Source: Rhodospirillales bacterium CG15_BIG_FIL_POST_REV_8_21_14_020_66_15 (GTDB lineage Bacteria > Pseudomonadota > Alphaproteobacteria > Rhodospirillales > Casp-alpha2). From it: a stretch of 64,000 nucleotides of DNA. Under the pieces are notes generated by a model that saw only the letters and a program-made list of their open reading frames with translations, was not told the origin of the DNA and ran no database searches. A program made the position numbers and the translations under genes. Numbering within the stretch: position 1 is the stretch's first letter; every line of letters starts with the position of its first letter. Positions 8,573-16,848 of the stretch are shown piece by piece. The stretch spans positions 1 to 64,000 of the forward strand of contig PFFW01000102.1 in NCBI GenBank assembly GCA_002781745.1, read 5' to 3'.

Positions 8573-9442
8573 ATGGTCAGCTACACCAAGTTCGAACCTG
8601 TAAGTTTGAAAGACCATCCCGTTCTTACTGAAAAGTGGGTCCAGGAGAGAATTGCTGAGGATCCATCAATTTTGGGCCTTGGTGACCTCGAACTAAAGGA
8701 CAAGGAGCGCCCTCAGCCGAAGGCAGGACGGTTGGACCTGCTTCTGCAAGATCCTGACACGCTACGTAGGTATGAAGTTGAAGTTCAGTTAGGCAAAACT
8801 GACGAAAGCCACATCATTCGCACGCTCGAATACTGGGATATCGAAAAAAAGCGCTATCCAAACTATGACCACTGCGCAGTCATTGTCGCAGAGGACATAA
8901 ACTCTAGATTTTTGAACGTTATTAGCTTGTTCAATGGCACGATTCCTCTGATCGCGGTCCAGATGAATGCGTTTAAGTCGGGTGACGGAATTGGACTTCT
9001 CTTCACGACCATTCTCGACGAAATCCAGCGTGGGTTGGTGGATGACGACGAAGAGATTCAGGAACCAGCAGACCGTGACTACTGGTTAAAAAAGGCTACG
9101 CCAAAAATGATCGCGTTTGTTGACAGCATTCTGGGTGATGTTCAACAGGGCGCACCTGGTTACGAACTCAACTACAACAAGCATTACATCGGCCTTAGAA
9201 AAGATGGCCGATCAAACAACTTTGTTTGGTTCCGCCCGAAGAAAAAGTGGGTTCACCTGAATATCAAAGTGAAACGGAACACTGCCACTGATGAGTTTTT
9301 GAGCCAAGCCGGTTTCGACAGCGTGGAATACGACAATCGAAATTCCGGATATCGCGTTACGATCACTGAAGAAGATTACAAGAGCAATCCAGAAGCCTTA
9401 ATTAAGCTAATGAATGAAGCCCATGACGCGCGTGAGCAATAA
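8573..9442 (+). CDS. Putative PD-(D/E)XK nuclease-like protein with DUF5655-like C-terminus
   Basis: A 289-residue soluble protein. The N-terminal half carries a restriction-endonuclease-like core: 'AGRLDLLLQD' (Asp55) followed by 'YEVEVQLGKTD' (Glu68, Glu70, Gln72), with Gln where lysine is usual. From about residue 170, 'YELNYNKHYIGLRKDG' and 'WVHLNIKVKR' resemble the DUF5655 domain often found behind such nucleases. I choose the ATG preceded by GGGAGG over one 13 codons upstream. Base composition is visibly more AT-rich and codon use less biased than in neighbours, suggesting horizontal acquisition. No partner gene (methylase, helicase, toxin) is adjacent. A solitary DNA-processing or defence gene is plausible; function is unknown. 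Confidence 0.75.
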   Translation: MVSYTKFEPVSLKDHPVLTEKWVQERIAEDPSILGLGDLELKDKERPQPKAGRLDLLLQDPDTLRRYEVEVQLGKTDESHIIRTLEYWDIEKKRYPNYDHCAVIVAEDINSRFLNVISLFNGTIPLIAVQMNAFKSGDGIGLLFTTILDEIQRGLVDDDEEIQEPADRDYWLKKATPKMIAFVDSILGDVQQGAPGYELNYNKHYIGLRKDGRSNNFVWFRPKKKWVHLNIKVKRNTATDEFLSQAGFDSVEYDNRNSGYRVTITEEDYKSNPEALIKLMNEAHDAREQ

Positions 9443-9570
9443 GTGATTCGCCCGCCGCAATAATCTCCTCCGTGTCGATTGGGCTCTGCGCCGCCGGCCA
9501 TACCAGGCGCGGCGCGAGGCCAACCCAGCCATCCCCTCGCGCCTTGAGATCGGATCGACCACAAAAATTT

Positions 9571-9600
9571 CGCGGCGGCCACCGTTCAGTGACCGCCGCG
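9571..9600 (-). terminator. Rho-independent terminator on the minus strand, after ydcH
   Basis: An eight-base-pair CGCGGCGG/CCGCCGCG stem extends through a mismatch by three more pairs, with a six-base loop. On the minus strand it is followed by AAATTTTTGT. It lies about 95 bases beyond the stop of the minus-strand ydcH gene and on the plus side closes the nuclease-like gene region. A second hairpin (GACGGCCCG/CGGGCCGTC, 9640-9672) lies between them without a T-run. Confidence 0.65.
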
Positions 9601-9693
9601 GTCTTCACCCCGGATATTTGAAACCGCTTCGCGGCGGGAGACGGCCCGGCTCCCTAACCCCAGCGGGCCGTCCGCGCGGAAGCGCCGCCGCCC

Positions 9694-9864
9694 CTAATGC
9701 CGGGTGGCGATACCTGCCATTTCGTCTTTGATCCTGAGTTTTTCCTTCTTGAGGGCGTGTATTTCAATTTCGTCGGGGAGAGGTCTTGAGAGTTCCTGTT
9801 GGATCATGTCTTCAAGTGTCGAGTGACGAACCTTCAAAGCTTCCAACCGTTCTTCAAGACTCAT
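9694..9864 (-). CDS. YdcH family protein (DUF465), copy 1
   Basis: A 56-residue, almost entirely helical and highly charged protein. 'SLEERLEALKVRHSTLEDMI' and 'EIHALKKEKLRIKDEM' are the DUF465/YdcH signature. The family's role is unknown. The ORF track starts 49 codons earlier, but family length and 'MSLEERLEALK' set the start at 9864. A second, diverged copy lies at 11328 on the other side of pfkA. Confidence 0.88.
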   Translation of the reverse strand: MSLEERLEALKVRHSTLEDMIQQELSRPLPDEIEIHALKKEKLRIKDEMAGIATRH

Positions 9865-10059
9865 GGCGACGAACTCCTTCCTCAATGGCGGGGCCGCCGG
9901 ACCGTCGACGGCCCTTTCAAGCACGATTGTCACAACACCGTCATGATAATCGAATCTGGAACAAAAAGAAACCTGCGGGCCTGAAAACGACAGATTGTTA
10001 CGCGGGATCACCCCCCGATTTCCGCGACTTTCGCCATATTCGGCGGATATTCCTAGAGG

Positions 10060-10076
10060 GCCGGCGCCCCGCCGGC
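10060..10076 (-). terminator. GC-rich hairpin after pfkA (possible terminator)
   Basis: A perfect GCCGGCG/CGCCGGC stem with a three-base loop, next to a second GGCCGCG/CGCGGCC hairpin (10079-10094), lies just beyond the pfkA stop. There is no good T-run on the minus strand, so termination here is only a possibility. Confidence 0.35.
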
Positions 10077-10094
10077 GCGGCCGCGAACGCGGCC

Positions 10095-11174
10095 TCAGCG
10101 GTCGCCCAGGCTGATGCCGAGCCCCCGCGCCGTGCGCGCCTGCGAGCCCTCAAGGTCGACGCAACGCGGCCCCGGACCAAGATCCTCGAACGCCGTGTCG
10201 AAAGTGTCGCCGCCGCGCCAGCCGACCATGCGCCCGGTCCGCTTCGCCGCCGCCAGGTCCACTGCATGGACGCCGAAGGCCGAGGCCAGCAGCCGGTCGA
10301 TGCTGGTCGGCATGCCGCCCCGCTGCACGTGGCCGAGGACCGTCACGCGCACGTCGGCGCCCGTGGCCTCGGCGATCTCGGCGCCCACCACCTGGCCCGC
10401 GCCGCCGTAATGGACCGTACCGCCGGGATCGGGTCGGGTCGTGACCGCACCGCCCCGGGGGCGCGCGGCCTCGGCGCAGACCACCAGCGCGTGGTTGCGG
10501 CCTTCCCCGGCGACGGAGGCCAGCTTGGCCGCGACCGCGCCCGTGTCATAGGGAACTTCGGGGATCAGGATCACGTCGGCGCCGCCGGCGATCCCGGCGG
10601 CGAGCGCGATGTGCCCCGCGTCGCGCCCCATCACCTCCAGCACCATGACGCGCTGGTGGCTGGCCGCCGTCGGCTGCAGGCGGTCGAGCGCCTCCACCGC
10701 CGTCGCCACGGCCGTATGGTAGCCGATGCACATCTCCGTGCCGGGCACGTCGTTGTCGATCGTCTTGGGGATGCCGACGAAGGGGATGCCGCCCTGGTCG
10801 GCGAGGCGCCGGAGGATGCGCATGGAGCCGTCGCCGCCGATGCCGATCAGGGCGTCGATGTCGAGGCCGCGGATACCCTCAAGGACCTCCGCCGAGCGGT
10901 CGGTGACGCCGCCCCGGCCGTCGGGAAAGGCGAAGGGGTCGCCCGTGTTGACGGTGCCCAGCATGGTGCCGCCCTGGCGCAGGATGTCGCCGGTGAAGAT
11001 GGAGAGGTCGAGCGGCCGTGTCCGCACGGGCCGTTCCATCAGGCCCTTGGTGCCCTGGAGAATGCCCACGACCTCGGCCCCGTGGCCGGTCACGGCGCGC
11101 TTGACGACGGCGCGGATGGCGGCGTTGAGTCCGGCGCAGTCACCGCCGCTGGTTAGCACGCCCAGGCGTTTCAT
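10095..11174 (-). CDS. pfkA: 6-phosphofructokinase
   Basis: A 359-residue phosphofructokinase that phosphorylates fructose 6-phosphate to the 1,6-bisphosphate. Motifs are 'GVLTSGGDCAGLNAAIR' at the N-terminus, 'IGIGGDGSM' near residue 113, 'GIPKTIDNDVPGTE' with the catalytic aspartate near residue 137, 'MGRDAGHIAL', and 'GHVQRGGMPTS'. The glycine of GGDG is the residue associated with ATP use, where PPi enzymes have aspartate. The lysine in PKTIDND is usual in PPi-type or group III enzymes; E. coli has glycine there. This Gly/Lys mix is known from ATP-dependent actinobacterial group III enzymes. ATP use is therefore likely but not certain. It is flanked on both sides by ydcH genes. Confidence 0.93.
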   Translation of the reverse strand: MKRLGVLTSGGDCAGLNAAIRAVVKRAVTGHGAEVVGILQGTKGLMERPVRTRPLDLSIFTGDILRQGGTMLGTVNTGDPFAFPDGRGGVTDRSAEVLEGIRGLDIDALIGIGGDGSMRILRRLADQGGIPFVGIPKTIDNDVPGTEMCIGYHTAVATAVEALDRLQPTAASHQRVMVLEVMGRDAGHIALAAGIAGGADVILIPEVPYDTGAVAAKLASVAGEGRNHALVVCAEAARPRGGAVTTRPDPGGTVHYGGAGQVVGAEIAEATGADVRVTVLGHVQRGGMPTSIDRLLASAFGVHAVDLAAAKRTGRMVGWRGGDTFDTAFEDLGPGPRCVDLEGSQARTARGLGISLGDR

Positions 11175-11327
11175 GGCGTCGGCCCCCCTTGGACCCTATC
11201 ACCCCCCTTGGAATCTTCGGGAGTCGCGTCTATAGGAACGATCGCCATTCTGGTATCATGAAACACGGGTAACGGAAACGGGCGTCGCGGCAGGGGCAGC
11301 CCCCGGCCGTCCGCCACACGGAGCGCC

Positions 11328-11528
11328 ATGGACGAGCAGGACGCGTTACGCCGCAAGCTTGAGGAATTGAAGGTCGAACATCGCGACCTGGACGACGCCA
11401 TCGGCCGCCTCGCCGAGTCCCTTCCGTTCGACCAGATCAAGCTGCAGCGCATGAAGAAGCGCAAGCTGATCCTGAAGGACGAGATCGCGGTTCTCGAGGA
11501 TCAATTGCTGCCGGATATCATCGCCTGA
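11328..11528 (+). CDS. YdcH family protein (DUF465), copy 2
   Basis: A 66-residue helical, charged protein with the DUF465 pattern 'LRRKLEELKVEHRDLDDAI' and 'QIKLQRMKKRKLILKDEI'. It is clearly homologous to the copy at 9694-9864 yet diverged, and is transcribed on the opposite strand. A GGAG-like site precedes the ATG. Function unknown. Confidence 0.88.
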   Translation: MDEQDALRRKLEELKVEHRDLDDAIGRLAESLPFDQIKLQRMKKRKLILKDEIAVLEDQLLPDIIA

Positions 11529-11542
11529 ACGGGTCCCAGCTT

Positions 11543-12103
11543 TTATTTGGGAAGCGCCGCTTCCACCGCCTTCAGGACGCGCGGCGCGGTGGGCGAGGTC
11601 GGTGTCGAGAACCAATCGGCCAACCGCCCGTCGGGGCCTATCAGGTACTTGTGGAAATTCCAGCGCGGCTTGGCCAGCGCGCCCAATTCCCTGCCCGCCC
11701 ATTCATAGAATGGATGGGCGCCGTCGCCCGCGACCTTGACCTTCATGGTCAGCGGGAAATCCACGTTGAAGGTGACCTCGCAGAATTCCTTGATTTCCGC
11801 CTCCGTGCCCGGCTCCTGCCCGCCGAAATCGTTGGACGGCACGCCGACAAGCACGAAACCCCGGTCGCGATAGCGGGTCCACAGGTCCTGTAGCGCCGCG
11901 TACTGGGGCGTGAACCCGCATTGCGAGGCCGTGTTGACGACCAACACCGCCTTGCCGGCGAAGGACTTCATCGGCAACGGCGTGCCGTCGATGGCGGTGA
12001 AGGTGAAATCATGGGCGGTGGTCCCGTCGGCCATGACCTTGCCGTTCCAGAGCAACAGGGCGCAGAACGCCACGAAAAGTGCCAAGGGTTTCAATGGGCG
12101 CAT
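11543..12103 (-). CDS. Glutathione peroxidase family protein, exported
   Basis: A 186-residue thioredoxin-fold peroxidase. The first 25 residues form a signal peptide (Arg/Lys start, 'LALFVAFCALLLW' core, cleavage near 'VMADG'), so it probably works in the periplasm. The peroxidatic cysteine lies in 'NTASQCGFTPQY' near residue 62; the conserved 'PSNDFGGQEPG' and 'RWNFHKYLIGPDG' (catalytic Gln/Trp/Asn region) follow. It uses cysteine, not selenocysteine, and such bacterial enzymes usually take electrons from thioredoxin-like donors. Confidence 0.92.
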   Translation of the reverse strand: MRPLKPLALFVAFCALLLWNGKVMADGTTAHDFTFTAIDGTPLPMKSFAGKAVLVVNTASQCGFTPQYAALQDLWTRYRDRGFVLVGVPSNDFGGQEPGTEAEIKEFCEVTFNVDFPLTMKVKVAGDGAHPFYEWAGRELGALAKPRWNFHKYLIGPDGRLADWFSTPTSPTAPRVLKAVEAALPK

Positions 12104-12174
12104 GTCCTCGGTCCTATCACGGCCGGCTGGCGCCCGGCAACGGTTGAGAGGAGGGAAGGAACGTCGCCGCCGCC

Positions 12175-14103
12175 TCAGTCCGCGTGCTTTTTCGACTTCT
12201 TGCGCTTTTTGACGGCCGGGTCCGCGGCCTTCGGACGGACGGCCCCTTGGCCGCGATGGGCGAACGTCCCTTTGTGGGGCTTCTTGCCCGTGGGCCTGTC
12301 GCTCTTGGACTTTTCACCGGAATGCCCGCCGGGCGGTGGCCGGTCGTCGTTGAAGGCATCGTCCCGCGTTTCCTGCCGACGCGTGAACTTGCGCTTGGGC
12401 GCACTTTGACCGCGCGCGGCCGCCTGCGGGTCCCAGCCCGGCTTCTTGCCTCGATGAACGCTGCCACGGGCCTCGCGTGGACCGTCGTCGGGCATCTCGG
12501 GCAGGCCGTCGACCCGCGCCACGCGGATCGTCTTTTCCATCGTCAGGTCGGGCCCCAGGACCTCAAGAAAACGCTCGGCGCAATCGGCGTTCAGTTCGAC
12601 GAAGGTTTGCGTGTTGAAGATGCGGATGGCGCCGATCTCGTTCTTGGTGACATGGCCGGCGCGGCACAGCATCGGCAGCAGCCAGCGCGGCTCGGCGTTG
12701 TGCTTGTGGCCGACGGACAACGAGAACCACACGCCGCCCTTGAATGCATCGCGGCGGGCTTCCTTGCGGTCGGCCGGGCGGCCCGCCGGGCCCGTATCCA
12801 GCAGTTCCTCCGGCGCCGACATCCCGGCCATCCGCTGACGCAGGAAGGCGCCAGCTATCTGCTCGGCGCTGTAGCGGTCGAGAAGCTCGGCGGCGAAGGC
12901 CCGTTCCTCGGCGTTGAGGGGCCCGCTCAGGGACGGGTCCGCCAGGATACGCTCGCGGTCGCGGGTCAGAATCTCATCGGCCGAGGGCGCCTTGGCCCAG
13001 GTTGCCTCGACATTGGCGCTGTCCAACAGCCGCTCCGTGCGATAGCGCAGGTTGTGCGGCACGATCAGGGCGCTCACGCCCTTGCGTCCGGCGCGGCCGG
13101 TCCTGCCGCTTCGATGCAACAGGGTCTCCCGGGTTTTCGGGATGTCGGCGTGGATCACCAGTTCCAGGTCCGGCAGGTCGATGCCGCGCGCCGCCACGTC
13201 GGTGGCGATGCAGACCCGGGCCCGCCCGTCGCGCATGGCCTGCAGGGCGTGGGTGCGTTCGTTCTGGCTCAGCTCGCCCGACAGGGCGACAACGGCGAAG
13301 CCCCGGTTGGCGAAGCGGCTGGTCATGTGGTTGACGGTCGCGCGGGTGGCACAGAAGACCAGCGCGCTTTTGGCGTCGTAATAACGCAGCACGTTGATGA
13401 TGGCGTTTTCCCGGTCATTCGGCGCGACCGCCAAGGCCCGGTACTCGATGTCGAGGTGCTGTTTCTGCTCCTCGGCGGTGCTGACCCGCACCGCGTTGCG
13501 CTGATAACGCTTGGCCAGGGTGGCGATGGTGCGCGGCACGGTGGCCGAGAACATCAGTGTGCGTCGGTCGGTCGGCGCCGCGTCGAGAATGAACTCGAGG
13601 TCCTCGCGAAAACCCAGGTCGAGCATCTCGTCGGCCTCGTCCAGGACCACGGCCCGCAGCCCGGCGACGTTCAGGGAGCCGCGCTCTATGTGATCGCGCA
13701 ACCGGCCCGGCGTGCCGACGACGATGTGCGCACCCCGGCCGAGCGCCCGGCGCTCGTTCCCCATGTCCATGCCGCCGATACAGGACGCCGTGACGGCGCC
13801 GGTCATCTCGTACAGCCAATCCAGTTCGCGTTTGACCTGCAGCGCCAGTTCCCGCGTCGGCGCCACGGCCAGGGCCAGCGGCTCCGCCGCGCGGCCGAAG
13901 CGTTCTTCGCCCGCCAACAGGGTCGGCGCCAGCGCCAGGCCGAAGGCAACGGTCTTGCCGGAGCCCGTCTGGGCGGAGACCAGAACGTCGCCATCCGCAA
14001 GCTCGGGCGCGAGGATTGCCGTCTGCACGGGGGTCAGGACGGAATACCCGCGTTTGCCCAAGGCGCGGCCAAGCGCCGGCGCGACGCCTTTGAAATCTGT
14101 CAT
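12175..14103 (-). CDS. DEAD-box ATP-dependent RNA helicase with DbpA-like C-terminal domain
   Basis: A 642-residue helicase with all core motifs in order: 'AQTGSGKT' (near 45), 'PTRELALQV', 'GTPGRLRDH', 'VLDEADEML', 'FSATVP', 'ALVFCATRATV', 'ATDVAARGID' and 'HRSGRTGRAG'. After residue 430 or so a region like the DbpA/CsdA RNA-binding fold appears ('FSLSVGHKHNAEPRWLLPML'). The last 100 residues are Lys/Arg-rich and probably disordered, binding RNA. It is expected to remodel structured RNA, perhaps in ribosome assembly or cold growth. It is monocistronic. Confidence 0.93.
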   Translation of the reverse strand: MTDFKGVAPALGRALGKRGYSVLTPVQTAILAPELADGDVLVSAQTGSGKTVAFGLALAPTLLAGEERFGRAAEPLALAVAPTRELALQVKRELDWLYEMTGAVTASCIGGMDMGNERRALGRGAHIVVGTPGRLRDHIERGSLNVAGLRAVVLDEADEMLDLGFREDLEFILDAAPTDRRTLMFSATVPRTIATLAKRYQRNAVRVSTAEEQKQHLDIEYRALAVAPNDRENAIINVLRYYDAKSALVFCATRATVNHMTSRFANRGFAVVALSGELSQNERTHALQAMRDGRARVCIATDVAARGIDLPDLELVIHADIPKTRETLLHRSGRTGRAGRKGVSALIVPHNLRYRTERLLDSANVEATWAKAPSADEILTRDRERILADPSLSGPLNAEERAFAAELLDRYSAEQIAGAFLRQRMAGMSAPEELLDTGPAGRPADRKEARRDAFKGGVWFSLSVGHKHNAEPRWLLPMLCRAGHVTKNEIGAIRIFNTQTFVELNADCAERFLEVLGPDLTMEKTIRVARVDGLPEMPDDGPREARGSVHRGKKPGWDPQAAARGQSAPKRKFTRRQETRDDAFNDDRPPPGGHSGEKSKSDRPTGKKPHKGTFAHRGQGAVRPKAADPAVKKRKKSKKHAD

Positions 14104-14253
14104 GTCACATCTTTCGGAATGCGGGTTTCGTGCGCCCGCCGCAAGTCACTGCACTGTCGGCGCACACGCGCCGCCGCCCAATGCGCGACGATACCTGCGT
14201 GATGACGGGAGTTGTAGATCGTGCGGAGGGGACTGTAAAGCCCGCACCTGCCC

Positions 14254-14967
14254 CTATCGCAGGTCGCGGTCGGCGGCGCTGATCGCCGCCTCGGCGGTCA
14301 TGCCCGGCTCCAGCAAGGCGACGCCCGTGCGCGCCTCTAGAAACAGGCCCTGCACCGTGTGCGTGGCGCGCAGCGCCGCCTCCAGTTCGCCGGCCTTGCG
14401 GCGGGCGCCCTCGATCCCGTCCTCCAGCACGACCAGGGCGAAATCGCAGCCGCCCAGGCAGCCCATGACCATGGCCTGGTGGCTGTCCGCCCCCAGGACG
14501 TCGTTGGTCAGGCGCAAGGCGGCGTCGAGCGCGCCCAGGCCGTGGGCACGGCGGATGTCGTCACCGTTGGCCAGGTGGACCAGGATCAGCGCCGGCCGCG
14601 CCTCGATATGGCCCAGACGATGGATCAGCTTCTCCAGCTCGGCCAGAAAGCCGCGGCGGTTCAGGGCCGGCACCACAGGGTCGCGGTAGGCATCCTCACG
14701 CGCCTGGGCCAATTCCTCCTGTGCATGGATAAGCTGGCGGCGCAGGGGCTCCACCTCGGCCGCCATGCGTTCGAGGGCATGCTGGGCCTCCGGCGACAGG
14801 CCTTCCATGGACAGAAGCCCCGACACGTTGATGGCCGGTTCCGGATGGCCGTTCTTGGCCTGCTCTTCCTGGTGTTCCTGTTTCTTGCCGCCGCCCGGGC
14901 CGGCGCCACCGCCGTGCCCACCGCCAGGTCCTATTGGCTGGACGGGCGCAGCCTGGTTCACATCCAT
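14254..14967 (-). CDS. Degenerate GGDEF-domain protein
   Basis: A 237-residue soluble protein. Residues 1-40 are Gly/Gln/His-rich, 60-95 form a coiled coil ('LERMAAEVEPLRRQLIHAQ'), and the rest is a diguanylate-cyclase fold starting at 'RDPVVPALNRRGFLAEL'. At the active-site hairpin the usual GG(D/E)EF is 'GCLGGCDFALVV', so the catalytic acidic residue at the third position is replaced by Cys and the fourth by Asp. Cyclase activity is unlikely. It may bind nucleotide or act as a scaffold. No transmembrane or receiver domain is present. Confidence 0.8.
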   Translation of the reverse strand: MDVNQAAPVQPIGPGGGHGGGAGPGGGKKQEHQEEQAKNGHPEPAINVSGLLSMEGLSPEAQHALERMAAEVEPLRRQLIHAQEELAQAREDAYRDPVVPALNRRGFLAELEKLIHRLGHIEARPALILVHLANGDDIRRAHGLGALDAALRLTNDVLGADSHQAMVMGCLGGCDFALVVLEDGIEGARRKAGELEAALRATHTVQGLFLEARTGVALLEPGMTAEAAISAADRDLR

Positions 14968-15079
14968 GACCGGGTCTCCCTTCCAGGTCGCCTTTGTTAG
15001 CTGTCAAACGGACCGATATCACATTAGATTAGTTTCATGTGGTTAATAAAGCCTTACGTTTCAACGATATTTTGAACGC

Positions 15080-15107
15080 TTGCGGTGACAGCGGCGGGCC
15101 ATATAAT
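15080..15107 (+). promoter_or_regulatory. Likely sigma-70 promoter of purEK
   Basis: A perfect TATAAT -10 and a TTGCGG -35 lie 16 bases apart, about 60 bases ahead of the purE start. The surrounding 15005-15080 stretch is AT-rich compared with the genes on either side. Confidence 0.6.
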
Positions 15108-15168
15108 GGCGCGCTTCCCGTCACGCGAAGGCCCGTCTGGGGGCCTTTACAGGAAGCGAGGTCTCACC

Positions 15169-15684
15169 ATGCCGGAACCGGCCGCCGACAGTCCCCTGAT
15201 CGGCATCATCATGGGCAGTCAGTCGGACTGGGACACCATGCGCCACGCGGCGGATGTGCTGGCCGAACTCGGCGTGCCGTTCGAGACCCGCGTCGTCTCC
15301 GCCCACCGGACCCCGGACCGTCTTTACGAATACGCCAAGTCGGCGCGCGGCCGCGGCCTCAAGGCGATCGTCGCCGGCGCCGGCGGCGCGGCCCACCTGC
15401 CCGGCATGGCGGCGGCGCTGACGCCGCTGCCGGTGTTCGGCGTGCCGGTGGAAAGCAACGCCATGAAGGGCATGGACTCGCTGCTGTCCATCGTGCAGAT
15501 GCCGGGCGGCGTGCCCGTCGGCACCCTCGCCGTCGGCAAGGCGGGCGCCAAGAACGCCGGCCTCCTGGCCGCCGCGGTCGTCGCGCTGATGGACGAAGGC
15601 GTCGCCAAGGCGCTCGACGACTTCCGCGCACGGCAAACCGCCGCCGTCGCCGAAGTGCCGACGGACGATCCCAAGGGCAACTGA
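15169..15684 (+). CDS. purE: N5-carboxyaminoimidazole ribonucleotide mutase PurE
   Basis: A 171-residue class I PurE that converts N5-CAIR to CAIR in purine synthesis. '[14 protein letters not shown]' binds the phosphate, '[13 protein letters not shown]' carries the catalytic histidine, and '[12 protein letters not shown]' closes the site. The upstream in-frame extension in the ORF track is not used; the ATG at 15169 follows AGGAAGCGAGG and gives the family's normal length. purK starts three bases after its stop, so the two are co-transcribed and coupled. Confidence 0.95.
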   Translation: MPEPAADSPLIGIIMGSQSDWDTMRHAADVLAELGVPFETRVVSAHRTPDRLYEYAKSARGRGLKAIVAGAGGAAHLPGMAAALTPLPVFGVPVESNAMKGMDSLLSIVQMPGGVPVGTLAVGKAGAKNAGLLAAAVVALMDEGVAKALDDFRARQTAAVAEVPTDDPKGN

Positions 15685-15686
15685 CC

Positions 15687-16787
15687 ATGGCCTCCGGTTC
15701 GGTGCATCCGCTGCCCCCCGGCAGCACCATCGGCATCATGGGCGGCGGCCAGCTCGGTCGCATGACGTCCCTGGCGGCGGCGCGGCTGGGCTACAAGTGC
15801 CACATCTTCACGCCGGAAGCCGATGCGCCGGCGAGCCAGGTCGCGGCGGCGACGACCATCGCCGACTACGAAGACCGTGAGGCGCTCAGGCGCTTCGCCG
15901 AGGCCGTCGCCGTTGTCACCTTCGAGTTCGAGAACGTGCCCGCGGAAAGCGCCGAATACCTTGCCGAGCACGCCCTGGTGCGGCCCGGGCCCAACTGCCT
16001 GGCGATCGCCCAGGACAGGCTGAAGGAAAAGGAATTCATCAACACGGTCGCCCCGACCACGCCCTACCGTCGCGTGACCTCGGCCGACGATCTGGCCAAG
16101 GCGGCGGACGAGATCGGCCGCCCGGCGGTGCTGAAGACATCGCGCATGGGCTATGACGGCAAGGGCCAGGTGCTGATCGCGCCCGATTGCGACTACGCCG
16201 CCGCCTGGGCCGAGATGGGCGGCGAGGTCGGCATCCTGGAGGCTTTCGTCGACCTGGACCGCGAGATTTCGGTGATCACCGCGCGCTCGCCCCATGGCGG
16301 CTGGGCTACCTATCCGGCGGTCGAGAACCGGCACGTGAACCACATCCTGGACACCACGATCGCCCCCGCGCGCCTGTCCAGGGAACTCTCGGACAAGGCC
16401 GTCGCCATCGCCCACGACCTGGCCGACGCGCTCGATCTCGTGGGCCTGTTGGCGGTCGAGATGTTCGTGACCCGCGGCGGGCGTATCCTGGTCAACGAGA
16501 TGGCGCCGCGCCCCCACAATTCGGGCCATTGGACGATGGACGCCTGCGCCACCAGCCAGTTCGAACAGCTGGTGCGTGCCGTCTGCGGCCTGCCCCTGGG
16601 CTCCGTCGACTGCCACCACGACGCGGTGATGACGAACCTGATCGGCGACGACGTCAACGGCTGGCCCGACCTGCTGGCCGACCCGGGCGCGCGCCTGCAC
16701 CTCTACGGCAAGGCCGAGGCCCGCCCCGGCCGCAAGATGGGCCACGTCAACCGCCTGTATCCCAAGGGGCAATTGCCCGGCAGTTGA
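15687..16787 (+). CDS. purK: N5-carboxyaminoimidazole ribonucleotide synthase PurK
   Basis: A 366-residue ATP-grasp enzyme that makes N5-CAIR from AIR, bicarbonate and ATP, feeding PurE. The N-terminal 'IGIMGGGQLGRMTSLAA' is the PurK signature, and ATP-grasp elements 'VLKTSRMGYDGKGQ', 'EAFVDLDREISVI' and 'NEMAPRPHNSGHWT' follow. The ORF track merges it with a spurious upstream frame; the real ATG is directly behind the purE stop. Having both PurE class I and PurK is the usual bacterial two-step route. Confidence 0.95.
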   Translation: MASGSVHPLPPGSTIGIMGGGQLGRMTSLAAARLGYKCHIFTPEADAPASQVAAATTIADYEDREALRRFAEAVAVVTFEFENVPAESAEYLAEHALVRPGPNCLAIAQDRLKEKEFINTVAPTTPYRRVTSADDLAKAADEIGRPAVLKTSRMGYDGKGQVLIAPDCDYAAAWAEMGGEVGILEAFVDLDREISVITARSPHGGWATYPAVENRHVNHILDTTIAPARLSRELSDKAVAIAHDLADALDLVGLLAVEMFVTRGGRILVNEMAPRPHNSGHWTMDACATSQFEQLVRAVCGLPLGSVDCHHDAVMTNLIGDDVNGWPDLLADPGARLHLYGKAEARPGRKMGHVNRLYPKGQLPGS

Positions 16788-16848
16788 CGGCCGCGCCGCC
16801 GCCGTGGCCTCCTTGCACAAGCGACTGCTGCCCTGAAGGAGGCCGGCC

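Noticed and set aside
6731-8617. 628-residue minus-strand ORF
   Set aside because: Antisense to the AlkK-like acyl-CoA synthetase; shadow composition, no motifs.
12184-14202. 672-residue plus-strand ORF
   Set aside because: Antisense to the DEAD-box helicase, whose motifs are complete on the minus strand.
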